Assembly (NCBI GenBank): GCA_963850915.1
Contig: CAWKND010000007.1
Span: 62,001 to 126,000 of the forward strand
Origin: CAVTWH01 sp963850915
Lineage (GTDB): Bacteria; Actinomycetota; Actinomycetes; Mycobacteriales; Micromonosporaceae
DNA: 64,000 nucleotides
Direction of reading: 5' to 3'
In this document: positions 60,055 to 64,000 of the stretch, piece after piece
Layout: each line of letters begins with the position of its first letter
Numbering within the stretch: the first letter of the stretch is position 1
Made by a program: the position numbers and the translations under genes
The notes under the pieces: model-generated
The model's database searches: none
Told to the model about the DNA's origin: nothing
The model's input: the letters and a program-made list of their open reading frames with translations, nothing else

Positions 60055-61001
60055 TTCTCCTCCAACCGCCGGCCCCGGCGCCCGACGGTGGGTACCCGCC
60101 GCCGCTGTCGATCTCCCGTATCGTGCGCCGCGCCTTCGACTCCACTTCGGACGTCGAGCAACCGGCCACCGCCCCCGATCCCGAGTTGCACCGGTTCCTC
60201 GTCGACCTGCTCGCACCGTACGGGCAGGTACCGAACCCGCATCCGGTAGAGCGCACGTACGCCGGCATGGCCGAGGCTCTGCTGCGCCCGTCGGGTCTGC
60301 TGGACACGCAGTTCGACCTCGTCGTCCTCGCGTACGCGGTACCCGACGCCGATCCACGGTGGTCCATGGCGCACGTTCTCCACCGCCTGTGCCCCGGCAA
60401 CCCGCTCGCCTTCGCCATCGGCGACCAGGGAGTGGCCGCACCGTTCACCGCGGTAGCCACGGCCCACGCCTACCTGCGCAGCGGCTTCGAGCGCGCCCTG
60501 ATACTGATCCTGGAGCAGGCCACCTTGGGGTACCCGGCGGTGGAGCCGGTCACCCTGCCCGAACTCGGGTCGGCGGTCGCGCTGGTGCTGGAACCAGCGG
60601 GCGCCGTGCCACTGGTGTCGGTCGACCAACGCATGGCCGTCGCTCCTGAGCGGGTCGGCGCGGTGCTCGCCGGGATGGCCGACGCCGTACCACCCGACTC
60701 GGTCGTGGTGCTCGGCTCCGGACTCGCCGGGCACGTCGAGCAGGCGCAGCTGGGTGTACCGGCGGCGCGGGTCCGGGTGGCTCCGCCCGGCCGGTTGTGT
60801 ACCTCGGTGTGGTGGGAACTCGCCGACCTGTGGGAGGACCACCCGAGCGACCGGCCAGGCGTACTGCTCGCCGACTATGACCCGGTACTCGGCACTGTGT
60901 GTGTACTCGCCCTCGGGCCGCACATCGCGGCGGCCGTGCGCGAAGGAAGTCGCATCGCGACAGCGCGGTCACCTGTCGAGGAAATTCACACTGTCCAGTA
61001 G
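60051..61001 (+). CDS. KAS-like thiolase-fold protein lacking the catalytic Cys
   Basis: This 316-residue protein has a thiolase/KAS III-type fold pattern but the nucleophile position reads AIGDQGVAAPFTAV, with no Cys, and the usual GNTSAAS region is PPGRLCTSVWW. The start overlaps the decarboxylase stop. It may be a structural partner for the KAS III at 56382, by analogy with the KS-beta/CLF of type II PKS, or a scaffold. Function unknown. Confidence 0.75.
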   Translation: MILLQPPAPAPDGGYPPPLSISRIVRRAFDSTSDVEQPATAPDPELHRFLVDLLAPYGQVPNPHPVERTYAGMAEALLRPSGLLDTQFDLVVLAYAVPDADPRWSMAHVLHRLCPGNPLAFAIGDQGVAAPFTAVATAHAYLRSGFERALILILEQATLGYPAVEPVTLPELGSAVALVLEPAGAVPLVSVDQRMAVAPERVGAVLAGMADAVPPDSVVVLGSGLAGHVEQAQLGVPAARVRVAPPGRLCTSVWWELADLWEDHPSDRPGVLLADYDPVLGTVCVLALGPHIAAAVREGSRIATARSPVEEIHTVQ

Positions 61002-61414
61002 CGGATCGCTCCGTTCAGTTGTTGGGTCCGCACCAAATGCGAATTCGGAACTGGACGGAGCTAGGGTGCCACACGACCATTAAACCGACCTAATGTGCGG
61101 CAATACCCAGAAATGCTGGTCGGCGGCGTTGGCGTTTAGGCAGCTACTCCCCCGATCCGCTTGATCCCAGGTCCGGGCCGCACGAGGCCACATGCGCAGC
61201 CCGTCACGACCGCGGTTCACGCACGCCATTCCGATGAAAACAGAGCGCAAATTCTGGGAACAAGGTACCTCAAATTGCTTTGGATTTGCTCGGGCTTGGC
61301 CGGTGCGCGACTCGGCAATATACTAGATCGAAGAACACGGATCGGTGCTACCGATCTTCGACCTGTCGTATGTGCCCTGCTGTCATGCACGTCTTGACCG
61401 TGGAGGTCTTGCCG
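61002..61414. promoter_or_regulatory. Low-GC spacer and SARP promoter region
   Basis: The 413-bp gap is markedly less GC-rich than its surroundings. It holds two direct CAAATT repeats (61248-61253 and 61271-61276, 23 bp apart) upstream of a promoter-like element, and no reading frame. The repeats could be regulator half-sites. Confidence 0.5.
61296..61324 (+). promoter_or_regulatory. Candidate promoter of the second SARP
   Basis: TTGGCC (61296-61301), 17-bp spacer and TATACT (61319-61324), about 90 bp upstream of the SARP start. The -10 is a good match and the -35 partial. Confidence 0.5.
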
Positions 61415-62263
61415 ATGTCGTACTCGGGTGCCTGGTTGGAGATTCGCATTCTGGGCCCGCTGACTCTCAGCTACGACAATCGTCAATTGAGCCCGACCGC
61501 CCGAAAACCCCGCTCACTCCTGGCGCTGCTGCTGCTACATGCCAACCAGCCGGTCCCGGCCGCCAAACTCGTCCAGGAGATGTGGGGCGCCGACCCTCCC
61601 GCCAGCGCACTGCCGACCCTGCAAACCTACGTTCTGCATCTCCGCAAGCGGTTCAGCGCCGGCCTCGGAATCTCGGCCGTCGAGGTCGCGCAGAATGTGC
61701 TGGTCACCGAGCCCGGCGGGTACGCCTTCCGCGCCGCCCCCGAACACTTCGATCTATTTCGCTACGAGCGGCTGACCGCCGAGGGTCGGCGCGCGCTGGC
61801 CGACGGCCGCAACGAGGTCGCCGCCGATCTGCTGCAGCGCGCCCGCAACCAGTGGCGCGGACCGGCGCTGGCCGACGTACGCCCCGGCCCGCTGGTGCAG
61901 CCCCACCTCAATCGGCTGAAGGAGTCGCGGCTGACCACGGCGGAGCAGAGCATCGAGGCGCGCCTGCGGCTGGGCCGCCACCAGGAGGTGCTGCCCGAGC
62001 TGGCCGGCATGCTGGCCGAACACCGGCTGCACGAGAACCTGCACGCCCAGTTCATGGTCGCGCTGCATCGCAGCGGTCGCCGGCAGGACGCGCTGCGCGT
62101 GTTCCACGAGCTGCACACCGCCATGGCTGAGGACCTGGGTCTGGAGCCATCCAAGCGACTACAGCAACTCCAGCAGGCCATCCTGGCCGATGATCCGGCG
62201 CTGGAGGTTGTGCCGCGCGCCGATGGCCTGGCACAGCTACTCGACCATCTCAAAGTGGCGTGA
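61415..62263 (+). CDS. SARP-family transcriptional activator (second copy)
   Basis: This 282-residue regulator has the same small SARP layout as the copy at 4959: EIRILGPLTL at the start, LLLHANQPVPAAKLVQEM, and the activation domain with RLHENLHAQFMVALHRSGRR (quoted in parts: LHENLHAQF, VALHRSGRR). I chose the ATG at 61415 (TGGAGGTC upstream). It is the natural candidate activator of the FAAL/ATP-grasp operon that ends 414 bp upstream. It overlaps the convergent PPTase by 14 bp. Confidence 0.92.
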   Translation: MSYSGAWLEIRILGPLTLSYDNRQLSPTARKPRSLLALLLLHANQPVPAAKLVQEMWGADPPASALPTLQTYVLHLRKRFSAGLGISAVEVAQNVLVTEPGGYAFRAAPEHFDLFRYERLTAEGRRALADGRNEVAADLLQRARNQWRGPALADVRPGPLVQPHLNRLKESRLTTAEQSIEARLRLGRHQEVLPELAGMLAEHRLHENLHAQFMVALHRSGRRQDALRVFHELHTAMAEDLGLEPSKRLQQLQQAILADDPALEVVPRADGLAQLLDHLKVA

Positions 62264-63020
62264 CCGGCGGGCGCCAGCGGTGGCGGACGATGCCGTATCC
62301 CTGTGACCCCTCCACCGCAACGGCGGCCCGGAACCCACGCGGTACGGCGAGGTCACGCACCAGGTACGCCCCGGTGGTCGGCTCAGCAGGTTGGTAGACA
62401 ACAACTCCCATCCGAGCCGCCCGGTCCGCCGCTTGCACCGGCAGTGCCATGCCCTGCATCAGCCGGCCCCCCGCGACCTTCACACACGCTTCCTTACGAG
62501 CCCACAATCCGATGAACCGCCGGATCTGGGCACCCGGTTCACCGGCGGCGGCGACGTACTGGGCCTCCGCGTGCGGGTAGTACCGCATGGCCATGCCGGT
62601 CGCGTCGAACCGGCGCGGCAACTGCTGGATGTCCACCCCCACCCGCCGCCCGACCGTCACCGCCAGCAACGCCACACCGTCCGAATGCGACAGACTGACA
62701 TGGGTACCGCAGCGCCCCGGCGCGAGCGCCCCGGCGAGTTCGGGCTTGCCGTGCGGGCCGTACGCCCAGCTGATCTCGTCCGGCCGCACGCTGAGATGGC
62801 GCGCGAGAATCGCCCGGACAGCGCCATGGGCCGCCACGAACCGCCGGCGGTGATCGGGGAAGGTCAACGAGTCGACGCGCTGCCGCTCCTGAGCATCCAG
62901 TAGCCGTTCGAGGCTGGCCAGGACGGCCGGCGGCAGGTCCGACCGGATCAGCCACACGTGGACAGTGTCCGCATCCGCCGGCCCGGCCCGTCCTTCGGAT
63001 GTGGACCCGTGAGCGATCAT
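62250..63020 (-). CDS. Sfp-type 4'-phosphopantetheinyl transferase
   Basis: This 256-residue enzyme has RRVGVDIQQL and FIGLWARKEACVKVAGG, the two PPTase motifs (metal and CoA binding). It adds phosphopantetheine to carrier proteins, so it can activate the ACPs, PCPs and PKS here. I chose the ATG at 63020; the longer frame upstream looks non-coding. Its stop lies within the last codons of the convergent SARP. Confidence 0.92.
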   Translation of the reverse strand: MIAHGSTSEGRAGPADADTVHVWLIRSDLPPAVLASLERLLDAQERQRVDSLTFPDHRRRFVAAHGAVRAILARHLSVRPDEISWAYGPHGKPELAGALAPGRCGTHVSLSHSDGVALLAVTVGRRVGVDIQQLPRRFDATGMAMRYYPHAEAQYVAAAGEPGAQIRRFIGLWARKEACVKVAGGRLMQGMALPVQAADRAARMGVVVYQPAEPTTGAYLVRDLAVPRGFRAAVAVEGSQGYGIVRHRWRPPVTPL

Positions 63021-63106
63021 GGATTGATCCCTACCGGCGACAGGGCTCCTGATCGGTTGAGGGTACGGCGGGACACTCGCGAAGCCCTCGAACGGCTCGA
63101 AGCAGA

Positions 63107-63145
63107 TTGGGGTTGACCCGTTGTGCTGGACAGGGTCAACCCCAA
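63107..63145. terminator. Perfect 13-bp inverted repeat between PPTase and AfsR-like genes
   Basis: TTGGGGTTGACCC (63107-63119) is perfectly complementary to 63133-63145 around a 13-base loop. It lies 184 bp after the AfsR-like stop and 87 bp upstream of the PPTase start, so it may be a terminator of the first or an operator of the second. Confidence 0.5.
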
Positions 63146-63328
63146 CCACTGGTCGCCAGAGCGACAGTTCACGACACGCCAATTTTGGGGGTACCACAAA
63201 GCAGCGGCGAGCCTCGTCGGCAAGGTGGTCATGTACAGCCACGCGGTCGTCGTCGCGTGGACGTCGTACCCGTCGTGTTCGGGTCCGGCAGGTGCTTCAC
63301 GTGCGCTATCGGGTACGCCGTTGACCGC

Positions 63329-64000
63329 TCAAGTGGCCAGGCCGGTGCGGAACACCGTGACGAGTTCGCGGACGAAGCCGATCACCCGATACTGGTACTG
63401 ACCGCCCCGGGAGACAGTGACCAGGGAAGAGTCGACGAGTCCACTCAGCGCGCCGGCCACCTCGACGCTGTCCGCCTCGCGCAGCGGCCCACCCTCGGCC
63501 TCCTCGAGGGTGAACCGGCCGGCGAACTGGCTCAGTTGGTGCAGCAGGCCACGCTGCTGGTCGGTCAGCAGGTCATAGCTCCACCGCACGCTGGCCGCAA
63601 GGTTGCGCTGGTGCGGAAGGCCGTCGGCCGAGGTGCTGTCGAGCAGACGGGCGATCGGCTCGGTACGCAGCATCACCTCCAGGGACACCGAGCGGATCCG
63701 GGCAGCGGCTAGTTCCAGCGCGAACGGAATGCCGTCCAGCCGGCCACAGAGCTCACTCACCTCGGCGACCCGGCCACTGAGGTCGAGGGTCGGGCAGCTC
63801 GCCTCGGCCCGGCAGAGGAACAGCTCCACCGCGGCGGGCAGGGCGCCGGGGGCCGTCTCGGCCAGGTCGTGGGGCAGCGGCTTGACGTCCCAGTGGTAGG
63901 CCTGAACGCAGGGCAGCGGCCGCCGGGAGGTGACCAGTACGTCCAGTCTCGGCAGGTCGGTCACCAGCGTCGTGACCACCTCGGCGGTGGCCAGCAGCAG
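63329..64000 (-). CDS. AfsR/LuxR-like STAND regulator, partial
   Basis: The window holds the last 223 residues; the N-terminus lies to the right. It has LDVLVTSRRPLP, ELCGRLDGIPFALELAAARI (the NB-ARC GxP region, quoted as GRLDGIPFALELAA) and SYDLLTDQQRGLLHQLSQFAG of AfsR-type and LuxR-type STAND regulators. The protein ends shortly after the winged-helix part, so it may have only an N-terminal DNA-binding domain with ATPase. It is probably a pathway regulator. Confidence 0.85.
   Translation of the reverse strand: MLLATAEVVTTLVTDLPRLDVLVTSRRPLPCVQAYHWDVKPLPHDLAETAPGALPAAVELFLCRAEASCPTLDLSGRVAEVSELCGRLDGIPFALELAAARIRSVSLEVMLRTEPIARLLDSTSADGLPHQRNLAASVRWSYDLLTDQQRGLLHQLSQFAGRFTLEEAEGGPLREADSVEVAGALSGLVDSSLVTVSRGGQYQYRVIGFVRELVTVFRTGLAT

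Noticed and set aside
37150..61001. Insertion sequences or integrases between the two blocks
   Set aside because: No transposase, terminal inverted repeat or tRNA attachment site is visible; only a decayed metabolic gene marks a possible junction.

Overview
The DNA is very GC-rich, with strongly GC-biased third codon positions, frequent GTG starts and many 4-bp ATGA/GTGA gene overlaps. Together with SARP regulators, a DevS/DevR-like pair, a GerW/YtfJ-like sporulation protein and dense secondary-metabolism genes, this points to a filamentous, spore-forming actinomycete. The constant use of GGTACC/CGTACC codon pairs is reminiscent of Micromonosporaceae, but I cannot fix the genus.

Layout. (1) 1-4.6 kb: the first ~1,529 codons of a modular or iterative type I PKS (KS-AT-DH-...-ER), cut by the window edge and divergent from a SARP activator (4.96-5.80 kb). 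(2) 5.8-20.9 kb: mostly housekeeping and stress genes. These are a DevS/DevR-like pair with DevR-box-like palindromes and likely targets (a small membrane protein, two Acg-type nitroreductases), surface proteins, a metX-metY-CoA-binding operon, OsmC, a flavoprotein and a toxin-antitoxin pair. (3) 21.0-37.5 kb, leftward: a tightly overlapping NRPS operon ordered ACP, GT1, GT4, fused E1 dehydrogenase, lipoyl E2, C-PCP, C-A-PCP, C-A(Ser)-PCP-TE-MFS. A perfect CebR/CelR-type operator sits just downstream of its predicted promoter. (4) 38.0-42.8 kb: a spacer island with a cytoplasmic M14 carboxypeptidase, a pair of small proteins sharing an N/Q/G-rich repeat, a GerW-like protein, a decayed PEP-mutase-like gene and a sulfotransferase. 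(5) 43.1-61.0 kb: a second biosynthetic block with an orphan LuxR regulator; ACP, two ACAD-type proteins and a solitary condensation protein; P450 and ferredoxin; then a rightward operon of GT1, FAAL, two ACADs, ACP, KAS III, ATP-grasp ligase, PLP decarboxylase and a Cys-less KAS-like protein. (6) 61.4-64.0 kb: a second SARP, an Sfp-type PPTase and the C-terminal part of an AfsR-like regulator cut by the edge.

Working model (inference): the FAAL, ACP and ACADs make an unsaturated acyl-ACP. The ATP-grasp ligase and PLP decarboxylase make an amino-acyl unit on an ACP, as BtrJ/BtrK do in butirosin biosynthesis. The E1/E2 pair loads a small acyl or hydroxyacyl group onto the NRPS line. The NRPS adds at least serine and one unusual amino acid and releases through a thioesterase with a cysteine nucleophile. 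Glycosyltransferases, the P450 and possibly the sulfotransferase decorate the product. The gene set does not match any pathway I know as a whole, so this looks like an undescribed glycolipopeptide-like cluster.

Sequence quality: at least three conserved genes (8.64, 14.67 and 52.68 kb) carry single-base frame disruptions, a fourth (GT4, 34.3 kb) has a suspect 3' end, and one gene (18.1 kb) appears to start with ATC. Some of these may be sequencing or assembly errors.
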